From Duganella guangzhouensis (GTDB lineage: Bacteria; Pseudomonadota; Gammaproteobacteria; Burkholderiales; Burkholderiaceae_D): a stretch of DNA of 64,000 bases. Each line of letters starts with the position of its first letter. Position 1 is the stretch's first letter. Shown here one piece after another: positions 10,380-19,507 of the stretch. Both the position numbers and the translations under genes were made by a program. The notes under the pieces were generated by a model. That model did no database searches, was not told the DNA's origin, and saw nothing but the letters and a program-made list of their open reading frames with translations. The stretch lies in NCBI RefSeq assembly GCF_009674535.1, contig NZ_WKJK01000014.1, positions 121,404 to 185,403 on the forward strand. Reading direction: 5' to 3'.

Positions 10380-13300
10380 ATGAACCTGTCCCGTCCGCTC
10401 GCATTGATGTTGATGTCCGCCGGCCTGCTGTCTACCGCAGCTGCAGCCGACGCTTACTACCGCTATCCCGCCATCCGCGGCGACAGCGTTGTATTTACCG
10501 CCGAAGGCGACCTGTGGCGCACCGGCGCCCACGGCGGCCAGGCTCAGCGCCTGACCACGCATCCGTCGGCCGAAACCAATGCGGCGATATCGCCGGATGG
10601 CCGCTGGCTGGCGTTCTCGGCCTCGTACGAGGGCGCGCAGGAAGCCTATGTGATGCCGCTGGCCGGCGGCCTGCCCAAGCGCATCACCTTCGAGAACGGC
10701 GCCGTGTCGGTGCTGGGCTGGAGCGCGCAGGGCGAGGTGCTGGTCAGCATGGCCAGCGGCACCGGACCGGGCCGCAGCCTGGTGATCGCTTCGGTCAAGC
10801 CGGACGATTTGCAGCGCCGCATCTTTCCGCTGTCCGACGCCAACGACGCCGTGCTGGATGACAGTGGAAAGACGTTGTACTTCACCCGCAACGGCCTGGC
10901 GCTGACCAACGACAACGTCAAGCACTATCGCGGCGGCGCATACGCCCAGCTGTGGCGCTACGACCTGAGCGGCAACGCCGAAGCGGTGCAACTGCTGGCC
11001 AGCGACACCGGCAACAACAAGCGGCCGATGTGGTGGCAGGGCCGGATCTACTTCATCAGCGATCGCGGCGGCTCGGACAATCTGTGGTCGATGGCACCGG
11101 ACGGCAGCGATCCGCGCCAGCTGACCAGCCATACCGACTGGGACGTGCGCAACGCCCAACTGGGCGACGGCCGCATCGTCTACCAACTCGGCGCCGACCT
11201 GCACGTGTTCGACCTGGCGGCGGCGCGCAATGAAAAGCTGGCCATCAACCTGGTATCCGACTTCGACCAGCAGCGCACGCGCCAGATCCGCTCGCCGCTG
11301 GAAAGCCTGACCAATGTGCAGGTGGCCGGCAAGCTGGAGCGCATCGTGCTGACCGCGCGTGGCCGCGTCAGCGTGGCCGGCACCGGTGCCCAGCGCCGCG
11401 TCGAAATCGCCATTCCGGAAGGCGCGCGCGCCCGCGAGGCGGTGTTCAGCCACGACGACAAATCCATCTACGCGATTGTCGACACCAGCGGCGAAAACGA
11501 AATCTGGAAATTCGCCGCCGACGGTTCCGGCAAGGGCGAGCAACTGACCAAGGATGGCAACAACCACCGCTGGCAGTTGTATCCGTCGCCGGACGGTCGC
11601 TGGCTGGGCCACACCGACAAGAAAGGCCGCATCTGGCTGTTGGATCTGACCACCAAAACCAACACCATCATCGACGACGCCGGCAAAGCCGGTCTCGGCA
11701 AGTACGACGAAATCCTGTGGTCGCCAGACAGCAAGAACCTGGCGCTGGTGCGCGCCGCCAGCACCGAGCAGCGCAACCAGATCGGCATTTACAATCTGGA
11801 CAGCAAACAACTGCAGTTCGTCACCAGCGACCGCTACACCTCGCGCTCGCCGGTGTTCTCGCCGGATGGCAAATGGTTGTACTTCCTGTCGGCCCGCAAC
11901 TTCCAGCTGGCCAACGGCTCACCGTGGGGCGACCGCAACATGGGACCGGTATTCGACAGGCGTACCAGCGTGTTCGCGCTGGCGCTGCAGCCGGACAACC
12001 GCTTCCCGTTCAAACCGGATGACGAGCTGAGCAAACCAGGCGACAAGCCGGCCGAAGGCGCGACCGAGCAGGCGGCCGAGAAGGCCGCCGAAAAAGCGGC
12101 GGAAAAAGTCGTCGCCAAAACCGCCGTGCCCAAGCCGACCGGCAAAACGCTGCCGGCCATCGTCTTCAACGGCCTGGCCGAGCGCCTGTACGAAGTGCCG
12201 CTGGCGCCGGGTAATTATTTCGGTCTGGCGGTGGATGACAAGCGCCTGTACTTCGTCGATGCCGATGGCGTCGACGGCAAGGCCGCGCTGAAAACGCTGG
12301 CCATCGCCAGCAACGACCCACGGCCGGAAGTGTTTGCGGCCGGCGTGCGTGAGTTCGACCTGTCGGCCGACCGCAAGCACATCTTCTACCGCACCATCGC
12401 CAGCAATGGACCGGGCGATATGCTGGTGGTGGAAGCGGGCGCCAAGGCGCCGACCGATGTCAGCAAGGCCAAGGTCAAGGTCGACGACTGGACCTTCACC
12501 TCCAATCCGCGTCTGGAATGGAAGCAGATGTTCAACGACGCCTGGCGCATGCACCGCGACTTCCTGTACGACGTGAAGATGCGCGGCGCCGATTGGCCGG
12601 CGGTGCGCGCCAAGTACGCGCCGCTGGTGGACCGCGTCACCGACCGCGCCGAGCTGGATGATGTGCTGGGCATGATGATCAGCGAAGTCGGCGCGCTGCA
12701 CTCGCAGATCCGTCCCGGCGATATCCGCAAGTCGACGCCGGAAGGTACGCCGGCTGGTCTGGGCGCGCTGCTGTCGCGTACCGCCGATGGCTACCGCGTG
12801 GATCACATCTACGCCAGCGAACCGGAACTGCCGTCGCAACGCGGCCCGCTGGCGCAGGCTGGCGCAGGCTGGCGTTGATGTCAAAGAGGGCGACATCATC
12901 ACCGCCGTCAATGGCAAGCCTGTGCTGGAAGCGCGCGACATCGCGGACCTGCTGCTGAACCAGGCCGACAAGCAGGTGCTGCTGCAGGTGAAGCGCGGCA
13001 GCCAATCGCGCCAGGTGATTGTGCTGCCGGTGAATATGGCCAAACAGACCGCGCTGCGCTACAGCGACTGGGAACAATCGCGCGCGCGTCAGGTTGACGC
13101 GGCGTCCAAGGGCCGCATCGGTTACCTGCATCTGCGTGCGATGGGACCGAGCGACATTGCCTCGTTCGCGCGCGACTTCTACGCCAACGTCAATCGCGAA
13201 GGCTTGATCATCGACGTGCGCCGCAATAACGGCGGTAACATCGACAGCTGGATCATCGAGAAGCTGCTGCGCAAGGCATGGGCGTTCTGGGCACCGCCGG

Positions 13301-13725
13301 GCGTGGCGCCATCGCCAAATATGCAGAACACCTTCCGGGGTCACTTGGTGGTGCTGGTCGACGAGTACACCTACTCGGACGGCGAGACCTTCGCCGCTGG
13401 CATCAAGTCGCTGGGACTGGCGCCACTGGTCGGCAAGCGCACCGCCGGCGCTGGTGTTTGGCTCAGCGATAACAACCGCCTGAGCGACAACGGCATGGCG
13501 CGCGTGGCCGAAATGGGCCAGTTCAACACCGAAGATGGTCAGTGGCTGATCGAAGGCGTGGGCGTGGTGCCGGACGTGGTGGTCGACAATCCACCGCACG
13601 CCACTTACACCGGCCAGGATCGCCAACTGGAAGTGGCGCTGGAACTGCTGGACAAAAAGCTCAAGCAGCAGCCGGTCAAGCCGTACAACCCGCAGGTGAT
13701 TCCCGGCCTGAATGTCCGGAATTGA
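10380..13725 (+). pseudogene. Tricorn-like S41 family serine protease, frameshifted
   Basis: Two overlapping frames make one protein of about 1,110 residues. The first frame (10380-12878) has a signal peptide (ending AAAADA), WD40/TolB-like beta-propeller repeats (PDGRWLAFSAS, PDGRWLGHTDK, PDGKWLYFLSA), an Ala/Glu/Lys-rich insert near 12060-12110, and the start of the C1 domain (FNDAWRMHRDFLYD). The PDZ domain then breaks at 12850-12870. The second frame continues it (GVDVKEGDIITAVNGKPV) into the S41 core with the nucleophile region DEYTYSDGETFAAG and ends at 13725. A 10-bp tandem duplication causes the shift; removing one copy restores RGPLAQAGVDVKEG. The two pieces would otherwise be in-family and well conserved. 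This is either a recent mutation, a phase-variable switch or an assembly error. The intact protein would degrade peptides in the periplasm. Confidence 0.85.
12849..12874 (+). repeat. 10-bp tandem duplication that shifts the protease frame
   Basis: CTGGCGCAGG occurs at 12849-12858 and 12859-12868, followed by the partial copy CTGGCG to 12874. Ten bases are not a multiple of three, so one extra copy moves the downstream codons out of frame. Confidence 0.9.
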
Positions 13726-13833
13726 ACAGCGGTTCCGTTCAATTTCGAACACCGCGCCGCCAGCCGGCGCGGAAAAGCGCGTGGCATGGAGTTTGCAGAT
13801 TGAGACCATCATCTCATTACGGACTTTAAGCAC

Positions 13834-16266
13834 ATGGACTTACGCATCGTCTGGCGCACCCTGGTACAGGAACCGGCTTACACGCTGACCGCGATACTGA
13901 GCCTGGCCATTGGCCTGGCAGCCAGCCTGCTATTGCTGGCCTTTGTGCGTTATTCGGCGGAGTATGACGCGCACGTGCCGGAGGCGGACAACGTCTACGT
14001 GATCCGCCACCGCTTCAACGTCGATCCCAAGTCGCCCTTGTACGACCTGGCGCCGATGTTCCTGCGCGAGGCGGCCAGCAAGCTACCCGGCGTGACCGAT
14101 GCCACGCTGTACATCCCGGCACGCGAGGAGATGCTGCCGGTGGCGGTGCGGGTTGACCGCAACATCATGCGGGTACGCGCGTTGACGGTGCTGCCCAACT
14201 TCGCCAGTCTGCTCGGCATCCATGCGCTGCACGGCGATCTGCAGGCGGCGCTGACCAAGCCGGATAACATCGTCCTCACCGAAGCCGCCGCGCTGCGCTT
14301 CTTCGGCACGACGGACGTGGTGGGCCGCGTGCTGCACGCCGAGGGCAAGCCGCAGCAGGTCGGCGCGGTGGTGCCTACGCCACCGTCCAACACCACCATC
14401 CCGTTCGAAATCCTGTTCAGCGTGAATTCGGAATTCTCCGCCGAGGTGCGGCGTGAGATGCTAACCGGCGAAAGCGGTTGGATGGGCAAGCAGCTGCTGC
14501 GCGTGCGTCCCGGCACCTCGATCCCCGCATTGACCGACGCCTTGCAGCAGGTGGTGGACCGCGCGCCCAGCATGCAGCACTTTGCGCCGGAGGTGATGGC
14601 GCGGCTGGGTCAGCGCAAGACGGTGGAAATCGTGTTGGAGCCTCTGCGTGGCGCGTACTTCTCGCCGCAACTGCAGAACAATCCGATCGCATTGACCGGA
14701 GATCGTGGCAATCCCTTGCTGGTCGGCGCGCTAGCGTTGCTGGCGATGCTGATCCTGGCGCTGGCCGCGATCAACTACGTCAACCTGACCACGGTGCGCG
14801 TGCTGCGCCGTCAGCGCGAGCTGGCGATGCGCAAAGTACTGGGCGCGGGCGTGCCGCAGATCGTGCTGCAGTTTGTGCTGGAGTCGCTGCTGGTGGCGCT
14901 GTTGGCCACCACGCTGGGTTTACTGTTGGCGTGGTTGGCGTTGCCGATTTTCTCGCAGCTGGTCGGGCGCCAGCTGGAGCAGGTGTTCTCGCCGGCGAAT
15001 CTGACTGCGGCCTATGGCATCGGCGTGCTGCTGGGCGTGACCACGGCGATCTATCCGGCCATGGTGGCGCTGCGCGTGCATCCGGTGCAGGCGCTGGCGA
15101 CGCGTCCCGGCACCGAGTCCACAGGCAGCATGCGTTTGCGGCGTGCGCTGACGGTGGTGCAGGTGGCGGTGGCGATGGGATTGGTCGGCGTGAGTATCGC
15201 CATCGCGTGCCAGACTCGCTATGCAATGACTTCATCGCCCGGTTTCGATCCGGCGCCGCTGCTGATCGTTGAGATGCCGGAACGGGTGCGCGACAGCGTC
15301 AACGCGCGTGGCCTGTACGCCGCGCTGGCGGCGCAGCCCGGCGTGGCTGGTGTGGCGATTTCCGAAGACCCGGTCGGCCGCCTGGACTGGTCGTGGACGC
15401 GCGACCTGCAACGGCCGGGCGGCCAGTCCGCCCAGATGGACATGAAATCGGTGAGCACCAATTTCTTCGAACAGCTGCGGGTGAAGCCGGTGGCGGGGCG
15501 GCTGTTCCAACACGGCGTGGACCAGGAGGACAACAAGATCCCGGTGGTCATCAACGCGCTGGCGGCGCGCGCGCTGGGCTTTGCGACGCCGGAAGCGGCG
15601 GTGGGCGAAACCGTGCTGTTCACCGGCTTTGACAACAAGACCATCCGCAAAACCATCATCGGCATCGCGCCGGAACTGCGCTTCCGCTCACTGCGCGAAG
15701 CGCCGCAGGCCACCGCCTACGAACTGTGGACCGCCGGCGGTGCGCTCACGGTGCGGGTGGAAGGTTCGATGGTGGACATCGAACAAAAGGTCAGGGAACT
15801 GTGGCCACGCTACTTCCCCGAATCGCTGCTGCGCATGCGTCACGCGGATGAGGTGCTGGCCGTGAACTACGCCGAAGACGAGCGCCTGGCCGGTCTGCTG
15901 GCCGCGTCGGCGGGCGTGGCGCTGCTGATTTCCGCGTTCGGCACCTATGCCTTGTGCGCGACCACCGTCCAACGGCGCGCCAGAGAAATCGTCCTGCGCA
16001 AACTGCACGGCGCCCGCAGCGGCGATGTCGGCCTGCTGATCCTGCGCGAGACGGGCGTGCTGACACTGAGCGCCGCACTGATCTCCCTGCCGCCGGCCGC
16101 GATCGCGATCCAGCGCTACCTGTCCGGCTACGTCGAACACGCCCCCATCGGCTACTGGACGCTGGCGCTGGCGTTGCTGCTTACCCTCGCCATCGCCCTG
16201 TTGGCCGCCACCCGCCACACCTGGAGCGCAATGCGGCTGTCGCCCGCTGAAGCGTTGCGGGCTTGA
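13834..16266 (+). CDS. ABC transporter permease, FtsX/MacB family
   Basis: 810 residues. An N-terminal transmembrane helix (about 20-40, LTAILSLAIGLAASLLLLAF) is followed by a large periplasmic MacB-like domain. Then comes a first FtsX domain with three helices (about 295-410, including GALALLAMLILALAAINYVN), a linker with a further helix near 440, a second periplasmic domain, and a second FtsX domain at the C terminus. The motif MRKVLGAGVPQIVLQFVLES and its second copy LRKLHGARSGDVGLLILRE are the typical FtsX coupling helices. Such mechanotransmission permeases need a separate ATPase and do not form a channel; none is adjacent. It follows the broken protease by 108 bp, possibly with its own promoter. 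Substrate unknown; antimicrobial-peptide resistance or lipoprotein/peptide handling are the usual roles. Confidence 0.85.
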   Translation: MDLRIVWRTLVQEPAYTLTAILSLAIGLAASLLLLAFVRYSAEYDAHVPEADNVYVIRHRFNVDPKSPLYDLAPMFLREAASKLPGVTDATLYIPAREEMLPVAVRVDRNIMRVRALTVLPNFASLLGIHALHGDLQAALTKPDNIVLTEAAALRFFGTTDVVGRVLHAEGKPQQVGAVVPTPPSNTTIPFEILFSVNSEFSAEVRREMLTGESGWMGKQLLRVRPGTSIPALTDALQQVVDRAPSMQHFAPEVMARLGQRKTVEIVLEPLRGAYFSPQLQNNPIALTGDRGNPLLVGALALLAMLILALAAINYVNLTTVRVLRRQRELAMRKVLGAGVPQIVLQFVLESLLVALLATTLGLLLAWLALPIFSQLVGRQLEQVFSPANLTAAYGIGVLLGVTTAIYPAMVALRVHPVQALATRPGTESTGSMRLRRALTVVQVAVAMGLVGVSIAIACQTRYAMTSSPGFDPAPLLIVEMPERVRDSVNARGLYAALAAQPGVAGVAISEDPVGRLDWSWTRDLQRPGGQSAQMDMKSVSTNFFEQLRVKPVAGRLFQHGVDQEDNKIPVVINALAARALGFATPEAAVGETVLFTGFDNKTIRKTIIGIAPELRFRSLREAPQATAYELWTAGGALTVRVEGSMVDIEQKVRELWPRYFPESLLRMRHADEVLAVNYAEDERLAGLLAASAGVALLISAFGTYALCATTVQRRAREIVLRKLHGARSGDVGLLILRETGVLTLSAALISLPPAAIAIQRYLSGYVEHAPIGYWTLALALLLTLAIALLAATRHTWSAMRLSPAEALRA

Positions 16267-16271
16267 CCGAT

Positions 16272-16520
16272 TTAGTTAATTAGCGCAGACGGTGGGCAAT
16301 GAAGGACACGGGCCAGCGTGGCTATTTGTGTGGAGTCCGCCTCAAGTCGATCGCATTCAATCTCCTGAAGAACGGATAATTGAATGCCACTCAGGTCAGC
16401 TAGCTGTAGTTGAGATAGCTCATTTAATTCGCGCATGATGCGGAGCGACTCGCCCGATGAGATATCCAAGCGCTTTTTCGCGGGACGGAAGGCATTGCTG
16501 TTAATGTCTTTTGTAGTCAT
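16272..16520 (-). CDS. Antitoxin, XRE-type helix-turn-helix (HigA-like)
   Basis: 82 residues from ATG 16520; a TTG two codons upstream is less likely. A flexible N-terminal part is followed by an HTH_3 domain (SLRIMRELNELSQLQLADLSGIQLSVLQEIE by position about 28-58, then ATLARVLHCPPSALIN). It overlaps the 3' end of the toxin gene by 20 bp on the same strand, the toxin-first order seen in higBA-type modules. It is expected to neutralise the toxin and repress the pair's promoter, where a dyad lies at 16788-16813. Confidence 0.8.
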   Translation of the reverse strand: MTTKDINSNAFRPAKKRLDISSGESLRIMRELNELSQLQLADLSGIQLSVLQEIECDRLEADSTQIATLARVLHCPPSALIN

Positions 16521-16785
16521 GCGCAATTACCTCAATCACATGAATTTGGAGTAGTTCGCCAACAACCAGATATATTACGCGCCACTTGTGACCCAGGCGT
16601 GATGAGCGGTGCCCCAACCATTTCCCTTGTAGAGCTTCATCGTGGAATCCTGGAATCGCTCTGAGGCCAGATGGTCCGAATTCTTGAACCACCGTCAGCC
16701 ACTTCTCGTAGTGCTGCCGCACTTCGAGCGGAGTCTTCCCCGCCAGCCGCTTTTCTACACGATGATGTTCTAATATTTGCCACAT
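16501..16785 (-). CDS. Type II toxin, RelE/ParE superfamily
   Basis: 94 residues with the RelE/HigB fold signature: N-terminal helices, then GLRAIPGFHDEALQGKWLG, HRSSRLGHKWRVIYLV and the final strands IHVIEVIAHDYKRH. The conserved basic residues (Lys/Arg in the sheet and the C-terminal His-Asp-Tyr) are those used by ribosome-dependent mRNA interferases, so RNA cleavage is the likely activity, though ParE-type gyrase poisoning cannot be excluded. No ribosome-binding site precedes the ATG, so translation may be leaderless or weak. It pairs with the overlapping HTH antitoxin gene. Confidence 0.8.
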   Translation of the reverse strand: MWQILEHHRVEKRLAGKTPLEVRQHYEKWLTVVQEFGPSGLRAIPGFHDEALQGKWLGHRSSRLGHKWRVIYLVVGELLQIHVIEVIAHDYKRH

Positions 16786-16787
16786 TT

Positions 16788-16820
16788 GCTATAGTGGTCA
16801 TAAGTACTATAGCAGGTCAA
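16788..16820 (-). promoter_or_regulatory. Toxin-antitoxin promoter with operator dyad
   Basis: GCTATAGT-N10-ACTATAGC (16788-16813) is a perfect 8-bp inverted repeat directly upstream of the toxin start. It overlaps TATAGT-like -10 boxes. TTGACC (minus strand, 16820-16815) borders it. This is what an autoregulated toxin-antitoxin operator looks like; the exact -10 is ambiguous. Confidence 0.6.
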
Positions 16821-16859
16821 ACGCAGAATGAAAGCGCGCTGAGGTGGATCAAGTCGGCA

Positions 16860-18095
16860 TCAAATGAACCTGGTCGCTTTCAGGTACTTTTCCACGTCGC
16901 GATAGCTGTCGTCGCTGCCGGCGTAGCGCACCAGGTTGCGGGCGGTCTTCAGCCATTCGACGGTGGATGGCTGCATTTCGTTCAGCGCGTAGTCGATGTC
17001 TTTCTGGTTGATGGCGCGCTCCGGATTGCCGGCCAGGATATCGTGGATCGCGCTTTCCTTGGCCAAGTCGATCAGGCCATCGATGTCGGCGCCGGAGTAG
17101 TGCGGCGTGGCCGCCACCAGCGCGTCGACGTCGATGCCCTCGGTAGGCACGTCACGCAGTTTGATGTCGACGATGTGCTTGCGCGCCTCGGCATCCGGTG
17201 GCGGCACAAACAGCTGACGCGCGAAGCGGCCGGTGCGCTTCATGGCCTGATCCACATCCCACGGCATATTGGTCGCCGCCAGGAACAGCACATTCTTGTT
17301 GTCGCGATCAAAGCCATCCAGCTGCGACAGGAATTCGTTGACGATGGTGCGGCTGTTTTCGCTGTGTGCCTTAGAGCGCGAGAACGCCAGTGCATCCAAC
17401 TCGTCGAAGAACAGCACGCACGGCTTCTGCGCGCGCGCCTTTTCAAACAGCGCCGCCAGACTGCGCTCGCTCTCGCCCTGCCACATGCTCAGCACCTCGC
17501 TGATGCCGACCGAAACAAACGACGCATTGCACTCATTGGCAATCGCGCGCGCAATCATGGTCTTGCCGCAGCCCGGAGGTCCGTACAGCAGAATGCCGCC
17601 GCCAGCCTGCTTCTTGAACTTGGCGAACAGCGAAGGGCGGATGAATGGTTCGATGATGTGCAGTCGCAGCGTCTTTTTCAAATCCGCCATGCCGCCGACA
17701 TCTTCAAAGCGCACGCCATCGGCCGCCGGCGCCTTCAGCGGTACCACCTTGGCCGCGCCAGTACCGGCACCGACCAGCGACAACGCCGGCCCGCTTGATG
17801 GACGCGCGTGCTGCGCCAGCTGTTCCAGCGCGTCGACCGGCGTAAAGCCGTCGTGCTGGCGCGCCGCCGTGTAGGCGTTCAGCGCATCGGTGTCGCGCTC
17901 CAGCGCGAGCAGTGCTTGCGCCTTGCCGGTCAGCGTGGCGGCATCGGCGCGCTGGCGCTCGGCCAGTTCAAACTGGGTCAGCGCCGCCTGTGGTTCCTGC
18001 GCCGCCAGCAGCAGGCGGGCATAGCGCACACGGTTGTCGATGTTGAATGGATCGCTCACCAGAGCGGCTTCGAGTTGTTCGCGTTGCATGGTCAT
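16860..18095 (-). CDS. AAA+ ATPase with N-terminal TPR-like region (CDC48/Vps4-like)
   Basis: 411 residues. The first ~95 are helical, TPR-like (NRVRYARLLLAAQEPQAALTQFELAE). A flexible linker leads to a single classical AAA module from about 128 (FEDVGGMADLKKTL). It has Walker A GPPGCGKT (172-179), aromatic pore loop SMWQGESE (Trp205), Walker B VLFFDE (227-232), sensor-1 Asn276 in AATNMPWD, and the second region of homology KRTGRFARQ with arginine fingers. All catalytic residues are intact. The module resembles CDC48/spastin/Vps4-type protein remodelling ATPases rather than FtsH, as there is no protease domain. It is the last gene of a three-gene operon, 6 bp after the TPR membrane protein, which suggests a membrane-recruited unfoldase. 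Substrate and pathway are unknown. Confidence 0.85.
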   Translation of the reverse strand: MTMQREQLEAALVSDPFNIDNRVRYARLLLAAQEPQAALTQFELAERQRADAATLTGKAQALLALERDTDALNAYTAARQHDGFTPVDALEQLAQHARPSSGPALSLVGAGTGAAKVVPLKAPAADGVRFEDVGGMADLKKTLRLHIIEPFIRPSLFAKFKKQAGGGILLYGPPGCGKTMIARAIANECNASFVSVGISEVLSMWQGESERSLAALFEKARAQKPCVLFFDELDALAFSRSKAHSENSRTIVNEFLSQLDGFDRDNKNVLFLAATNMPWDVDQAMKRTGRFARQLFVPPPDAEARKHIVDIKLRDVPTEGIDVDALVAATPHYSGADIDGLIDLAKESAIHDILAGNPERAINQKDIDYALNEMQPSTVEWLKTARNLVRYAGSDDSYRDVEKYLKATRFI

Positions 18096-18101
18096 ATCAG
18101 A

Positions 18102-18995
18102 TTAAAGTCCGGCGCGGCGTTTCAGCCAGCGCGTCAGCAGAGAAGGGTAGACCCACGAGTAGGCGCAGTAGCCCAGCAAAACGTAGGAAACATAGCGGGC
18201 ACCCGCCATCGATTCGTGGCTGAGTGAATTCAGCAGCACCAGCGTCAGCACGTAGAACGCGATCGAAGCGCCCCAGCCCCAGCGCTGGAAAGGCCACAAC
18301 GGCAGCATGCTCCAGTGACTCAGCGCTTCCAGTTGCACCACCAGTTCCAGCACCTCGCGCGAATGTGGATAGAGCTTCAATAGCTCAATCGCGATGCGCT
18401 TGGCGGCGCGGTAGCGGCCGCGCGAGATCAGGTGCGTGATCAGCATGCGCGCGGTGTTTTCGCTTTCCGGATGGTTGCGCATCAGCGTCGCCAGGCTGGC
18501 CTGTTCGGCACCACGGCGGCCATCGATCATATCGCCGATAAGACAGGCGGCCAGTGCCAGTTCATCTTCTGGATCCAGACGCAGCGCCTCGCGCGCCAGC
18601 AGCTTGGCTTTGTCGAGGTGCAGCGTGCGGTACATCAGCATCGCATAGCGCGCGTACTGGTAGCCGGCTTCCGGATAGTCGCGCAGCAGGTCGATCAACA
18701 TCGCCTCGGCGTCCGGCAGTTGGTCGCAGTCCTGGTACACCGCCACCAGCAGCGAGCGCGCCTGATAGTGCTGCGGCTCGCGCGACAGCAGCTCCTGCAG
18801 CGTATCGCGCGCCAGCACCACGTCGCCGCTGACAAAAGCCACATGCGCGGAGGCGACCAGTAGACCGCCATCTTCCGGATACTGACCCAGTGCCTCGGCC
18901 AGCAATGCGCGCGCGTGGTCGTAGCGGCGCCGTTCGATCAGCGCGTTAATCTGCACGCCGTAATCGCGTGCGGTGAGGATGCCGTTCTCGCTCAT
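18102..18995 (-). CDS. TPR protein with C-terminal membrane anchor
   Basis: 297 residues from ATG 18995 (MSENGILTARDYG), which overlaps the preceding gene's stop as ATGA. Residues 1-220 are consecutive TPR-like helix pairs (YDHARALLAEALGQYPEDGG, HYQARSLLVAVYQDCDQLPD, HLDKAKLLAREALRLDPEDE, RYRAAKRIAIELLKLYPHSR). Two hydrophobic helices follow (about 235-285, WGWGASIAFYVLTLVLL and YVSYVLLGYCAYSWVY), with a short basic tail. With no N-terminal signal, the TPRs should face the cytoplasm, where they could dock the TPR-AAA ATPase encoded next. Family not recognised by name. Confidence 0.75.
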   Translation of the reverse strand: MSENGILTARDYGVQINALIERRRYDHARALLAEALGQYPEDGGLLVASAHVAFVSGDVVLARDTLQELLSREPQHYQARSLLVAVYQDCDQLPDAEAMLIDLLRDYPEAGYQYARYAMLMYRTLHLDKAKLLAREALRLDPEDELALAACLIGDMIDGRRGAEQASLATLMRNHPESENTARMLITHLISRGRYRAAKRIAIELLKLYPHSREVLELVVQLEALSHWSMLPLWPFQRWGWGASIAFYVLTLVLLNSLSHESMAGARYVSYVLLGYCAYSWVYPSLLTRWLKRRAGL

Positions 18996-19456
18996 GCCGC
19001 CATCCTTACCGCAGTCAGCAGCGCGACGTTGAGGCCGAAGCCGGCCACCATGCAGACAATCGCCGGAATCCATGGCGACGGCGCCTTGGCGCCAAACAGC
19101 AGCGTGGAGCGATGCTGCTTGCGATGCATCAGATAGAACACGCCAAACGCCGCCAGTGCCAGCAGGCGCCACAGATAGCGTTCGGAACCCCGGCCGAAAT
19201 AATCGACGAACCAGGTGAACAGCGGACCGCTGCGCTCCTCGTCGATCATCATCAGCACCATCACCGCCAGCGTGGCGAGATAGGCCAGGCTGTCGACCGG
19301 GCGGCGCAGGCGCCACGAGTTCAACGCGGAATACAGCACGATGGCCGCCGCGCCGCCGAGGAAGGCGACCAGGAAGCTCGACTGCGTGGAATACAGCGTG
19401 GCGGCCGGCGCGCTGGCATCGCGCGACAACGAGGGCTTGAGTAGATGTTCGTGCAT
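18992..19456 (-). CDS. Small multi-span membrane protein, first gene of TPR/AAA operon
   Basis: 154 residues with four predicted transmembrane helices (about 29-50, 59-77, 97-115 and 131-150) and basic inter-helix loops. Not recognised. Its TGA overlaps the ATG of the TPR protein, so the two are translationally coupled. The conserved packing argues that it works with the TPR protein and the AAA ATPase, perhaps as the integral-membrane part of the complex. No signal peptide or enzymatic motif is visible. Confidence 0.65.
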   Translation of the reverse strand: MHEHLLKPSLSRDASAPAATLYSTQSSFLVAFLGGAAAIVLYSALNSWRLRRPVDSLAYLATLAVMVLMMIDEERSGPLFTWFVDYFGRGSERYLWRLLALAAFGVFYLMHRKQHRSTLLFGAKAPSPWIPAIVCMVAGFGLNVALLTAVRMAA

Positions 19457-19507
19457 GAGATAGAGCTTACGTAAAATGCAATAAGCAGCGATCTTACACC
19501 ATCGTCC

